Source: Apostichopus japonicus
Taxonomy: Eukaryota; Echinodermata; Holothuroidea; Aspidochirotida; Stichopodidae
Assembly: GCF_037975245.1 (NCBI RefSeq)
Contig: NC_092568.1
Location: 6,734,501 to 6,794,500 of the forward strand
Reading direction: 5' to 3'
DNA: 60,000 nt
In this document: positions 55,701 through 59,109 of the stretch, piece after piece
Numbering within the stretch: the stretch's first letter is position 1
Layout: each line of letters starts with the position of its first letter
The notes under the pieces: generated by a model
Told to the model about the DNA's origin: nothing
Seen by the model: only the letters and a program-made list of their open reading frames with translations
Databases searched by the model: none
Program-made: the position numbers and the translations under genes

Positions 55701-58323
55701 TTTATAACGGTAAATAGAAAATACGTACACACGAGAACATTAGGTTGTTTTCTCGTAACAGTATTTATATGTTACAACTGGCAAGCAAGTAGTCGCCTAC
55801 GTATTAGAATTGTTACACACATACATCATTGCCATAAACCTGTAGATACCTAGTTTGTGTCCTGTTTCTAACACTTAACAGTGTAATTACCAAGTATTTA
55901 ATGTTTGACCTACTTTCTTGAAAAAGAATAAACTCCAGCGAGTGTTTTTGAAAGGTTACATGTCACAGAATGCACAACCAAATTTCATGTTTTTATTTCC
56001 TTAAATCAACCTGCTTCAATGTGCTACATTTTGTGCTATTTTATGCGCTGATTATATTTGGTTTATGGTATCTTTTCAATTGGATTGGGTTCTAAAATTT
56101 CACAGCAATGCACTTTAAAAGCTATGGTGACATTTTGCACATCGTCAAGTCAATCCACCGTGCAAATAAAACCGACCCTTGAAATACAACTAATGGTTTT
56201 CAGGATTTTAACTTCATTGACATAGCACATGTTGTATGTATAAAACCATCGTGTTATGTATGCATGTACAGATGTTGCACTCATCATGGGCAAGCTGCAT
56301 GTCAAGTAGCAAACAGCATTTCCTAACATTCCACTCCTTTGGATATCCCGTTTGCTTGCATCACCAAGTCTTAGTATAGCATGGACCGCAAACAGAGAGA
56401 GCGAGAGGTAGAGATGGAGGTGGAGTGAGGTGGAGAGAGACCCGCACCCACTCGCCGACACGTGCAAAAATATTCACCTACTGTAGCTGATAGATCTGCA
56501 CACACAGATAAGGAACCATTCCAATAAGAATACTCAAGCATACTTTAGACGTTAATTGCTCATTATTGCCAGGGTGTTTCTAACAACTACCAACGTAGGA
56601 ATAGATGTAAAATATAATCAGCCATGCTATTTTCAGTTAAGATGTATTTAATTTCTGTCATGCAGAAACAATGTTTCTATATCGGCAAATGATTCATCAA
56701 AGATATCACATAGCGTTGAAGGAGCTAGATTTCTGACTCACATTATCCTACCAAAGATTTTGTACAGTGCCGTAACATATCTCTGTTTGTTTCACAAAAA
56801 AAAGTGAAGCCAGTATACACGCGCCACGCCATTGTGTTATTTGAAACAACTTCTTATAACATGTTCGTATAGACTTCATCACTGGGTGTCTTTTATGTAA
56901 ACCTTGGTTTGGAGATATTGTACACCCTGTTGTTGTAAGTTGAAGAACTACCTGCGTGTAACTTATAATAATTGCCTCTGGCTCTTCCCTCCATTAATCT
57001 CTCACTGAGGTGCTATGTTTATTTATAGACACCTGTTGTATAATATTATTGTCATAATGTTCCCTCCTGGAACATGGTGGGGGGGGGGGGGGGTGAAGAC
57101 CCAAAATATACAGACTAATGCTACATCTCTATAGTTTATTATCCAGCTCTCTGACTTAAAGGCTAAGTACAAAAGGAAAATCCAAACAAAAAAACAAGTA
57201 CTAAAACTCTCCAGCACTAGCTACCATCAATCTTCCTCTCCAGTTATCAAAACAGCTCTCCCCTTGTTCTTCTTAAACTCCCCTACCCAACAAGCCTATT
57301 AAATAGTGTTTGGCCATTGTGATGCATCATGCATCAAACCAAGGACAGTGTACACGTGGTCAGAGGTCACTGTAGTGTTACTATGATTATTTTTGCCCAC
57401 CGAGTAGAATGTCTATGGACGTCTTTAGGTGATACTACTTTACAATTACTGTCTAGCAGTAAGTGACTAGGCACTTTGATTATAGAAGTCAAAGCAACAG
57501 TATTCTAGCTATATTTCCTCTCTTGAGTCTTGTTTATCAAGTCATTACAATGGTGAAGCAAACTATAGCGAGTGGACTCACACTTAAACCAGTCTAAGAA
57601 GTTGGACATATAAGGTACCGTATAACAGAATAAAACAAGAAATTTAACCACCATTTAGATGTTCTTTAGATATAATGCCAGGGAACTGGGCTAAGGAGAT
57701 GTATTAATGTAGCATAGTGTCTAGCACCAAGAGACTACAGCAGAACTTTGGGCGTTCACACAACATGACAATGTTATGCATACCTACGGTAAGTAATTGA
57801 CCAACAATGAATGGATCTCACTTTGGATGATAATATGTAGCACTTCATTACACCATAGGCTGCTGCTTGCAACACACATAACCCCATGGAAGTGCTTACA
57901 GTTTTGAAGTATAGCTAAGCTAATTATAGGTTAAATATCAGCTGACAGTACTAGTTTGAGCACCTCACTGGTTTGATCACCCTCCTCATCAGCAGTGGAT
58001 TATTATTTTATTTTGATGTTGGATAAATGTGTGTGTGATCTGAATTTTGCATTCAGGCCTCGTGATCCGTCAGCTTTCAAAATTGTTGGTTATAGAGACG
58101 ATCTCTTTCAGTGGTTTCCAAAAGTGTAATGAATATCTATATTACATTCAACTTAATGTTGCAAATTCCAGTACATCCTTAGTTACTGCAGTGTACAATG
58201 ATCGTTTTGTAATAATTTATGTTGTCATCATCATTTATTGTTCAACAGGAAGCATGCGAGAAGATAATGACAAGACTGCAACCAATTATTGAAAATAAGC
58301 CAACTGCATCGTGGGAAGTTTGG
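2283..58323 (+). CDS. XDH: xanthine dehydrogenase/aldehyde oxidase family molybdo-flavoenzyme (XDH-like), 26 exons, 3' end outside window
   Basis: Members of this family hydroxylate purines or aldehydes at a molybdopterin centre in the cytosol or peroxisome and pass electrons through two [2Fe-2S] clusters and FAD to NAD+ or O2. The 26 exons join without a stop into 1100 codons. Fe-S ligands are C29, C34, C37, C58 and C98, C101, C133, C135 (numbered from the first codon of e1). The XDH-type Cys-rich linker is at 151-171, FAD motif TIGGN at 331-335, FF-GYR at 373-378, and KEDDI (XDH-like) in e12. Mo-site equivalents are Q748, F779, E783, R893, F895, F990, Q1024 and A1062-A1063. XDH proteins are about 1330 residues, so roughly 220 residues lie beyond 60000. 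Oddities: Val at the bovine Arg880 position, no Cys at the 535 and 992 positions, and three extra residues after the Phe1009 equivalent. It could be an XDH paralogue with aldehyde-oxidase-like specificity. Confidence 0.93.
3510..3912. repeat. cluster of short direct and inverted repeats around TCGACATATACC
   Basis: A core of about 12 bases (TCGACATATACC) and its complement (GGTATATGTCGA) recur many times in both orientations, separated by AATTTAAAT- or TCGATGATATG-like spacers. The arrangement is irregular and would allow several hairpins. Confidence 0.75.
3930..4400. repeat. copy of a dispersed repeat family (GAGGTCAAA-rich)
   Basis: Contains the string of motifs CTTGGTATGGAATTCCTG, TGAGTACCAAACCCTATTG, GGTAGAGGTCAAA and TTTGAGGTCAA. 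A related series in the same order occurs at about 8100-8190, so this is a dispersed family and not unique intron sequence. Boundaries are approximate. Confidence 0.55.
4611..4913. repeat. three tandem 101-bp units, each with two palindromes
   Basis: Copies start at 4611, 4712 and 4813 and are nearly identical. Each begins with an almost perfect 38-bp palindrome centred on CAGCATGCTG (arms AACAGTATTAT / ATAATACTGTT) and later has a second hairpin (ATACTCT...AGAGTAT). The array ends about 50 bp before e2. Confidence 0.9.
4964..5057 (+). CDS. XDH: XDH-like exon e2: first three ligands of the N-terminal [2Fe-2S] cluster
   Basis: Encodes [20 protein letters not shown] and following residues. The three cysteines of the C-x4-C-x2-C motif are residues 29, 34 and 37. 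Acceptor ttggcag and donor gtatcc. The exon ends in phase 2, and the split TG|T codon gives Cys with e3. Confidence 0.92.
5058..5541. other. intron 2, nothing recognised
   Basis: 484 bp of unique-looking AT-rich sequence ending in a pyrimidine-rich tract before e3. No repeat or coding signal was seen. Confidence 0.6.
5542..5650 (+). CDS. XDH: XDH-like exon e3: fourth Fe-S ligand and TTVEGIG motif
   Basis: Encodes [16 protein letters not shown] then VTTVEGIG and LHPVQ. C58 is the fourth ligand of the N-terminal cluster. VTTVEGIGS and LHPVQ are hallmark strings of XDH and aldehyde oxidase. The exon ends in phase 0 at CAG|gtaaaa. Confidence 0.93.
5961..6104. repeat. short tandem repeat, ~32-bp unit, about 4 copies
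   Basis: Units contain ATGATATGAAAGAACAAT followed by ATAATATCACGA. Starts such as 5987 and 6019 give a period of 32 bp. It lies in intron 3, shortly before e4. Confidence 0.85.
6261..6449 (+). CDS. XDH: XDH-like exon e4: second [2Fe-2S] cluster domain
   Basis: 63 codons in phase 0, bounded by tcattcaag| and |gtaaag. It begins [17 protein letters not shown] and ends with [11 protein letters not shown] and GFRTFTK. The ligands are C98, C101, C133 and C135, in the spacing expected for the alpha-helical Fe-S domain of the family. Confidence 0.96.
6821..7470. repeat. dispersed repeat, starts with a 28-bp palindrome; ~150-bp internal units
   Basis: Starts with a near-perfect palindrome (6821-6848, centre CAGCATGCTG). 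Three diverged internal units of roughly 150 bp follow, each with phrases such as ATGAAACTTGG, CACAA and GGGGTCAAAGGT or GAGGTCAAATGTCA. No coding frame. It looks like a non-coding interspersed repeat. Confidence 0.65.
7850..8200. repeat. hAT-MITE-like left end (poly-G) abutting a dispersed repeat copy
   Basis: CCAGTGGTGTGGCCAGGAG followed by a run of about 14 G (near 7880-7893) resembles the left end of the CAnnGGCGTAGGA-type hAT MITEs seen elsewhere in the window, but no matching right end was found. From about 8090 the sequence matches the family at 3930-4400 (AGAGGTCAAAAGTCATTTGA). Confidence 0.45.
8860..9430. repeat. degenerate TCGAAA-type repeat region
   Basis: Many degenerate short words such as AGTCGAAAT, AAAATGTCGA and GTTGAAAATGTTGAGA recur at irregular spacing. 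The same word style recurs in intron 20 (about 37640-37900), so both probably derive from one family. Confidence 0.5.
9668..9730 (+). CDS. XDH: XDH-like exon e5: Cys-rich linker
   Basis: 21 codons in phase 0: [20 protein letters not shown] and Thr. Two CC pairs after the Fe-S domain match the GCCG...CC segment of XDH proteins and support XDH over aldehyde oxidase. Acceptor tttcaatag, donor gtaagg. Confidence 0.9.
9749..10860. repeat. 31-bp minisatellite, about 36 copies
   Basis: Units share AAACAACTATGATTACTC followed by TATGCTTATATAG. Copies differ by point changes and small indels, and a few are shortened. The array begins within about 20 bp of the donor of e5. Confidence 0.93.
10861..11473. 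other. intron 5 spacer between two minisatellites
   Basis: Roughly 600 bp of AT-rich sequence with no recognised gene or repeat. A segment near 11141-11173 (GGTCAGCCATTCCTGTCC) resembles the start of the 40-bp unit and may be a related degenerate copy. Confidence 0.5.
11474..13311. repeat. 40-bp minisatellite, about 46 copies
   Basis: Highly homogeneous tandem array. The unit contains GATGAGATGTGTGCAGTGGG followed by TATGTTAACC and ATTCCTATCA. The dominant period is exactly 40 bp. Variants include TTCCTTTCAG, a deletion giving GTGGGATGTG near 11730, and a block of six consecutive units with ATGAGACGTG (12451-12660). It lies about 270 bp upstream of e6. Confidence 0.97.
13585..13668 (+). CDS. 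XDH: XDH-like exon e6: linker into FAD domain
   Basis: 28 codons in phase 0 encoding [20 protein letters not shown] and VIFPPDLL. The DPTQ...IFPPDLL pattern is the conserved entry to the FAD domain in XDH. Acceptor taatcacag, donor gtaaga. Confidence 0.94.
14015..14162 (+). CDS. XDH: XDH-like exon e7: start of FAD-binding domain
   Basis: Encodes [14 protein letters not shown], the tryptophan segment [20 protein letters not shown], and the FAD-domain motif [10 protein letters not shown] split into e8. Acceptor cggtag. The phase-1 end at gtaaaa joins e8 to give the Gly of the NTEIGIE motif. Confidence 0.94.
14465..14700. repeat. degenerate ~60-bp repeats in intron 7
   Basis: Roughly four diverged units containing GAATTTAACAGT, CATGCA and GCAACAC-like words. 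Period and boundaries are imprecise. Confidence 0.4.
14834..15001 (+). CDS. XDH: XDH-like exon e8: FAD domain, NTEIGIE...IGAAVTLS
   Basis: Encodes [26 protein letters not shown] and [20 protein letters not shown], matching the FAD domain of XDH. I placed the donor at GAAG|gtaacg because it alone keeps the e9 frame. A stronger-looking donor (TGG|gtaagt) lies 95 bases downstream and the frame stays open to it, but its use would break e9. A stronger decoy acceptor (ccccctcag) lies 40 bases upstream of the acceptor used. Confidence 0.9.
15140..16010. repeat. GA-rich minisatellite with a 313-bp internal duplication
   Basis: Almost pure purine strand built from GAGAGAGACATGTAGAGGG- and GGGGTATGTGGAGAGAG-like words. 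A block at about 15231-15425 recurs at about 15544-15738 with a constant offset of 313 bp. The opposite strand stays open for 244 codons of Ser/Leu/Pro/Tyr-rich sequence, which is a consequence of composition and not a gene. Confidence 0.93.
16536..16612 (+). CDS. XDH: XDH-like exon e9: WFAG motif of the FAD domain
   Basis: Encodes [20 protein letters not shown] and IRNVA. WFAG.Q..NVA directly precedes the FAD-binding TIGGN motif in the family. Acceptor tttcgcag, donor gtacgt. The phase-1 start pairs with e8 and the exon ends in phase 0. Confidence 0.95.
16863..16959 (+). CDS. XDH: XDH-like exon e10: FAD-binding TIGGNI motif
   Basis: Encodes [20 protein letters not shown], then [27 protein letters not shown] is the pyrophosphate/FAD-binding signature. 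Acceptor cttttcag; the phase-1 donor gttagt joins e11. Confidence 0.97.
17025..18990 (+). mobile_element. decayed L1/Tx1-like LINE remnant with (AAC)n tail
   Basis: Broken frames read as a LINE reverse transcriptase: [17 protein letters not shown], then [20 protein letters not shown] and a QYADD box, and later [19 protein letters not shown] and [14 protein letters not shown]. Many stops and frameshifts separate the blocks, so it is dead. The coding end ([11 protein letters not shown]-like, near 18897-18930) is followed at about 18950-18985 by an AAC/AAT microsatellite, a typical 3' tail. A related minus-strand copy lies at 28.8-30.0 kb. It is inserted in intron 10 in the host gene's orientation. 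Confidence 0.85.
19158..19264 (+). CDS. XDH: XDH-like exon e11: FFKGYR segment
   Basis: Encodes [20 protein letters not shown], then [21 protein letters not shown] and the I.IP strand are conserved in the FAD domain. Acceptor tcaacag, donor gtaagt; phase 1 in, phase 0 out. Confidence 0.96.
19917..20101 (+). CDS. XDH: XDH-like exon e12: NAD/FAD region with KEDDI
   Basis: Encodes [37 protein letters not shown] and [15 protein letters not shown]. The EDDI motif fits XDH better than aldehyde oxidases, which usually lack it. Acceptor catttcag, donor gtacag, phase-2 end. Confidence 0.96.
20647..20797 (+). CDS. XDH: XDH-like exon e13: end of FAD domain
   Basis: Encodes [33 protein letters not shown] and [18 protein letters not shown]. 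The PGG...YR..L..SF.FKF pattern marks the end of the FAD domain. No Cys is present. Acceptor tactag, donor gtgagc, phase-0 end. Confidence 0.95.
21311..21403 (+). CDS. XDH: XDH-like exon e14: variable linker
   Basis: 31 codons in phase 0: [20 protein letters not shown] and [11 protein letters not shown]. It corresponds to the FAD/Mo linker that in mammalian XDH carries Cys535; no Cys is present here. Q.Y/FQ at the end is conserved before the Mo region. Acceptor gtatatag, donor gtatga. Confidence 0.9.
21585..22226. mobile_element. hAT-like MITE with perfect 8-bp target duplication
   Basis: The ends are CATAGGCGCAGGAG and the complement of CATAGGCGAAGGAG, each followed inwards by a long G (or C) run. 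It is flanked on both sides by AACAGCAG (21577-21584 and 22227-22234), an 8-bp duplication as made by hAT transposases. No transposase is encoded. A second member of the family is at 39702-40078. It lies in intron 14 of the XDH-like gene. Confidence 0.85.
22411..22528 (+). CDS. XDH: XDH-like exon e15: start of molybdopterin region
   Basis: Encodes [15 protein letters not shown], then [20 protein letters not shown]. The PIGRP...A..Q.TGEA.Y.DD motif opens the Mo-binding half. Acceptor attcgcag, donor gttaac, phase-1 end joining e16. Confidence 0.96.
22672..22850. repeat. (TA)n microsatellite
   Basis: Long alternating TA tract with short ATGTATAT and ACGTATAT interruptions in intron 15. An open frame through it is compositional only. 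Confidence 0.97.
22978..23075. repeat. TCCA/TCTG/CAGC tetranucleotide microsatellite
   Basis: Runs of GTCTGTC, CATCCATC, TTCCTTCC and CCAGCCGG-type tetranucleotides in succession. Confidence 0.9.
23894..23974 (-). other. possible terminal exon inside the transposon, function unknown
   Basis: A minus-strand acceptor (ttttctgttcacag) precedes 26 codons, [20 protein letters not shown] then RNTLCS and a stop. It lies close to the left end of the element, where a last exon of a minus-strand transposon gene would be expected. Unrecognised and short. Confidence 0.25.
24225..25765. repeat. large inverted repeat (fold-back) with internal ~145-bp tandem units
   Basis: The left arm carries GGTTTGGTTAGCTGGGAAGG and the right arm its complement ending near 25745. 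The arms match for over 300 bp and carry the same short peptide-like frame ([17 protein letters not shown]) on opposite strands. Inside are about five left-arm units and two reversed right-arm units around GGGGTACCCCTGCCAGT, spaced 134-150 bp. The core is the centre of the 23.2-28.0 kb element. Confidence 0.9.
25914..26111 (-). other. exon-like coding segment inside the transposon, function unknown
   Basis: Downstream of a strong minus-strand acceptor (ttttttccag) an open frame of 65 codons reads [20 protein letters not shown], later [20 protein letters not shown], and stops at 25914. Codon use and composition look protein-like, but I recognise no family. It may be an internal or terminal exon of a transposon gene or a captured host exon. 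Confidence 0.3.
28113..28164 (+). CDS. XDH: XDH-like exon e16: short Mo-region exon
   Basis: 52 nt encoding [18 protein letters not shown] with split codons at both ends. It matches the E..L..V.S..AHA.I strand of XDH. Acceptor tattattcacag, donor gtgagt; phase 1 in, phase 2 out. Confidence 0.9.
28800..30005 (-). mobile_element. L1/Tx1-like LINE 3' remnant (minus strand), split by a hAT MITE
   Basis: On the minus strand, [20 protein letters not shown] lies on the distal side and [20 protein letters not shown] then RILPTNRLL and a H-LFWECH zinc-knuckle-like segment on the proximal side. The frame continues to [15 protein letters not shown] and RIIRIK, the C-terminal tail of such LINEs. The hAT MITE at 29506-29907 interrupts it. 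It is a different insertion from, but the same broad clade as, the remnant at 17.0-19.0 kb. Located in intron 16. Confidence 0.8.
29506..29907. mobile_element. hAT MITE with CAGGGTTGTCCAACCT inverted ends, nested in a LINE
   Basis: The ends are CAGGGTTGTCCAACCT on the left and its complement on the right, a classic hAT terminal repeat. TCTAATG occurs just outside both ends (29499-29505 and 29911-29917), the right copy after three extra bases, consistent with an imperfect 8-bp duplication. The interior is GC-rich (GGCGGGCCGGAC, GGCCCGCGGGCC) and encodes no transposase. It split the surrounding LINE, so it is the younger insertion. Confidence 0.88.
30259..30385 (+). CDS. XDH: XDH-like exon e17
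   Basis: Encodes [20 protein letters not shown], then [20 protein letters not shown] and KK. The DVPG.N motif is conserved in the Mo region. Acceptor taacatag, donor gtaaat; phase 2 in, phase 0 out. Confidence 0.94.
30505..31050. repeat. degenerate ~60-bp tandem repeat, about 8-9 copies
   Basis: Units share GCTAATGGTGGCTGCCTGTG, TCAAA..GAGTGGTCATGGT and ATTATGGGACCTTAG. Copies are diverged by point changes. Intron 17. Confidence 0.88.
31424..31543 (+). CDS. XDH: XDH-like exon e18
   Basis: 40 codons in phase 0: [20 protein letters not shown], then [28 protein letters not shown].....A..AA..V.V.YE is a family hallmark. Acceptor tcgacag, donor gtgaga. Confidence 0.96.
31895..32116 (+). CDS. XDH: XDH-like exon e19: [10 protein letters not shown] and Mo-site Gln
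   Basis: 74 codons in phase 0. It contains [20 protein letters not shown], then [17 protein letters not shown]748 in the STQ motif corresponds to bovine Gln767, a Mo-centre residue. The GGQEHFY-ET pattern and PKGE...GEME are XDH-like. Acceptor ctttgtttag, donor gtttgc. Confidence 0.97.
32419..32531 (-). other. exon-like coiled-coil segment on the opposite strand (B)
   Basis: After a minus-strand acceptor (atgtttaacag), an open frame reads [20 protein letters not shown], then [16 protein letters not shown] and a stop. It is strongly charged and helical in appearance. With segment A it suggests the 3' part of a gene, or pseudogene, nested antisense in intron 19. Confidence 0.35.
32999..33121 (-). 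other. exon-like coiled-coil segment on the opposite strand (A)
   Basis: After a minus-strand acceptor (tattctttgcag), 40 codons read [20 protein letters not shown], then [20 protein letters not shown] and a stop. Heptad-like spacing of Ile/Leu with Glu, Lys and Arg suggests a coiled coil. The in-frame stop precedes the only nearby GT, so it is either a terminal exon or a relic. No family recognised. Confidence 0.35.
34961..35094 (+). CDS. XDH: XDH-like exon e20: GGAFGGKES molybdopterin motif
   Basis: Encodes [20 protein letters not shown], then [14 protein letters not shown] and [11 protein letters not shown]779 and E783 correspond to bovine Phe798 and Glu802. Glu here is an XDH feature (aldehyde oxidases usually have Val), whereas GGAFGG resembles aldehyde oxidase spelling. 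Acceptor ttactatag, donor gtaagt, phase-2 end. Confidence 0.97.
35095..38001. other. intron 20, mostly unrecognised; TCGA-type repeats near its end
   Basis: 2.9 kb with dispersed-repeat fragments near 35400-35640 (GGTCACAGGTCATTTGAGAT), homopolymer G runs at about 35925 and 36641, and a degenerate AAGTCGAAATG / GTCAACATTTCGAG region at about 37640-37900. No coding signal was seen. Confidence 0.5.
38002..38176 (+). CDS. XDH: XDH-like exon e21: RHPFLAKY segment
   Basis: Encodes [20 protein letters not shown], then [20 protein letters not shown] and a strand ending [17 protein letters not shown]...G.RHPF...Y is a family hallmark. Acceptor gaaatttag, donor gtgagt; phase 2 in, phase 0 out. The substrate-pocket residue equivalent to Arg880 falls just after the junction with e22. 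Confidence 0.96.
38690..38881 (+). CDS. XDH: XDH-like exon e22: AFRGFG substrate-site exon
   Basis: 64 codons in phase 0. It starts [17 protein letters not shown] and contains [19 protein letters not shown] and [13 protein letters not shown]893 and F895 correspond to bovine Arg912 and Phe914. The fourth codon (38699-38701, Val) is at the position of bovine Arg880, with no gap between the two in either direction. Acceptor ctctctaag, donor gtaagc. Confidence 0.97.
39702..40078. mobile_element. hAT-like MITE with perfect 8-bp target duplication
   Basis: The ends are CAAGGGCGTAGGAA on the left and the complement of CAGTGGCGTAGGAA on the right, each with adjacent G or C runs. It is flanked by ATTGTCAG on both sides (39694-39701 and 40079-40086). 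377 bp, no coding capacity. Internal direct repeats read GCACCAAATTGCATCT. Same family style as 21585-22226. Intron 22. Confidence 0.9.
40852..40997 (+). CDS. XDH: XDH-like exon e23: FYSEGDLTH segment
   Basis: Encodes [20 protein letters not shown], then [18 protein letters not shown] and LNVDQFN. The N.Y.EGDLTH and RCW..C patterns are conserved. Acceptor catcttgcag, phase-2 donor gtattg. Confidence 0.96.
41030..41430. repeat. degenerate tandem repeat with GGTATTGATGTAGTA and TAGGCCTAC words
   Basis: Irregular units of roughly 40-60 bp recur with TATTGATGTAG, ACAGGATAA and GTAGGCCTAC variants, starting about 30 bp after the donor of e23. Confidence 0.65.
42377..42467 (+). CDS. XDH: XDH-like exon e24: substrate-site Phe and FLNQ
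   Basis: Encodes [20 protein letters not shown], then [12 protein letters not shown]990 corresponds to bovine Phe1009 and S991 to Thr1010. R973 sits where mammalian XDH has Cys992. Between this Phe and FLNQ there are three more residues than in typical XDH. Acceptor aatacag, donor gtaaga; phase 2 in, phase 0 out. Confidence 0.93.
42468..45195. other. first part of intron 24, nothing recognised
   Basis: 2.7 kb of AT-rich sequence with a C run near 42715-42727. Short frames at 43492-43955 show no family resemblance. No promoter, RNA gene or transposon ends were seen. Confidence 0.5.
45196..47437 (+). mobile_element. 5'-truncated LINE with reverse transcriptase (Jockey/CR1-group), one frameshift and one premature stop
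   Basis: The main frame runs to 46683 and carries the RT palm blocks in order: [91 protein letters not shown] and the catalytic FADDTSIF. A small frameshift near 46640-46648 shifts the next block ([20 protein letters not shown]) into another frame, which runs to a premature TAA at 47070-47072. The same frame then resumes ([21 protein letters not shown]) to a final stop near 47210. The endonuclease domain is missing. The 3' UTR has a strong hairpin (47340-47387) and an ATAAATAAAT tail at about 47415-47437. Confidence 0.92.
47438..48689. other. intron 24 spacer between LINE and satellite
   Basis: 1.25 kb with no recognised feature. The last part grades into diverged copies of the 114-bp satellite. 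Confidence 0.5.
48690..53120. repeat. 114-bp satellite array, about 39 units
   Basis: Tandem units of 114 bp containing CAACTCATCTTTGACAGTTC, ACAGAGTGAAGTAAATGTTC and ACAAGGAATAACTAAGCATC. Edge units are the most diverged (TTCCTGGTTTGTAATACGGT at both ends). Because 114 is a multiple of 3, the minus strand stays open across up to eight units as a 38-residue repeat ([20 protein letters not shown], then [15 protein letters not shown]). Units with CACCTAACTC instead of CACCCAACTC put a stop there. Stop-bearing units are spaced 342, 912, 912 and 228 bp, hinting at an eight-unit higher-order pattern. Confidence 0.97.
53121..54276. repeat. satellite-flanking repeats and an inserted element with inverted ends
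   Basis: Diverged units with CATCATCACTGACAGTA and TTTTATTATAACGTGAGGAC lie on both sides of a segment at about 53431-54132. That segment begins GGTTCCTTGCT and ends AGCAAGGAACC, so it has 11-bp inverted ends. Inside, two copies of ATTGCAATAACTCC followed by a GATTATAGTCAGACTTGGTA-type phrase are about 355 bp apart. No coding capacity. Confidence 0.55.
54277..54501 (+). CDS. XDH: XDH-like exon e25: molybdopterin motifs [10 protein letters not shown] and PNTSPTAAS
   Basis: 75 codons in phase 0: [20 protein letters not shown], then [18 protein letters not shown] and [21 protein letters not shown]1024 and A1062-A1063 match bovine Gln1040 and Ala1078-Ala1079 of the Mo site. It follows an 11.8-kb intron. 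Acceptor ttcgaaag, donor gtaaac. Confidence 0.97.
54673..55874. mobile_element. possible 1.2-kb insertion flanked by 11-bp direct repeats
   Basis: TTAACAGTGTA occurs exactly at 54662-54672 and 55875-55885. The interval between is more GC-rich than its surroundings and holds GACAACGCAGGCACAACGCAG-like repeats at about 55010-55245. No inverted ends, poly-A tail or coding frame were recognised, so the class is unknown and the direct repeat could be coincidental. Confidence 0.35.
55886..58248. other. rest of intron 25, nothing recognised
   Basis: 2.4 kb of AT-rich sequence with a short GA-rich patch (about 56393-56440) and a G run of about 16 (57078-57093). No gene or transposon ends were seen. 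Confidence 0.5.
58249..58323 (+). CDS. XDH: XDH-like exon e26: last exon in the window
   Basis: 25 codons in phase 0: [20 protein letters not shown], then SWEVW. It matches the AC..I..RL.P....P..SWE.W segment of XDH. Acceptor ttcaacag, donor gtgaga. The remaining ~220 residues, with the catalytic Glu, should lie to the right of the window. Confidence 0.93.
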
Positions 58324-59100
58324 GTGAGATATTGTGCCATGTTGAATCACCCTGAAAACAATATGTGAAAGATACATCTTACATCCTCTTGACAATGGAT
58401 TTCAGAGGGAGTTACCTTGTCCACATATTTACCTTTCTCCTTAAACAGCTAGAGGTTAAACTACTTAGAAATGACCACACTATGACATCATTGAAAATGA
58501 GATCATACTGAAGGTTACTTTATTGGTAGAGATCTGATATTAGGTGCACAGACAGGTGTAGGCTTTTTGTTGTAGAGAGTTACTGTGGAGGTCAAAGTGC
58601 AAGTCAACTACTTGGAATTAGAAGTTGTAAAAGTACATTATTATGTTCATGGCTTGAACATAAAAACTGTTAGTAATCTTTCTGGGAAGTGGGATGTAGG
58701 AGGACTTCCTGTTTGTGCTGCTAGCTAAGAGATTGTAAAGGTGAACCTAGGGTAAAGGGAAGGGGAAGATAGTAATAGTAAATTAATGCTCTCTGATATA
58801 CTTCCATTGTTTTCACTCCAAATACTCCATATTCATGCAGCCCACCGTATATCCAATATAAATGTAATAAATAGCTATGTAATATATCGATTATTTTAAG
58901 TGGTATTTTATTTGCTAATACTGCAAGTAAGAATATTTACCAGCTATTAATAGTGGATATTTTTAAGTTTCTCGAAAGATTCTCTAGAGTGATATAGTGC
59001 CTAGTTATCTCATCTTCCCACGTGTAATGTATCTGAGATATTGTACTTCATCCCACATCAGATATGTGAGGAAGTATGTGATTGTTGGGTTGGGTGTGTG
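58324..59100. other. start of intron 26, nothing recognised
   Basis: AT-rich with no coding or repeat signal before the tandem repeat that begins near 59100. Confidence 0.5.
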
Positions 59101-59109
59101 TGAAAGTGA

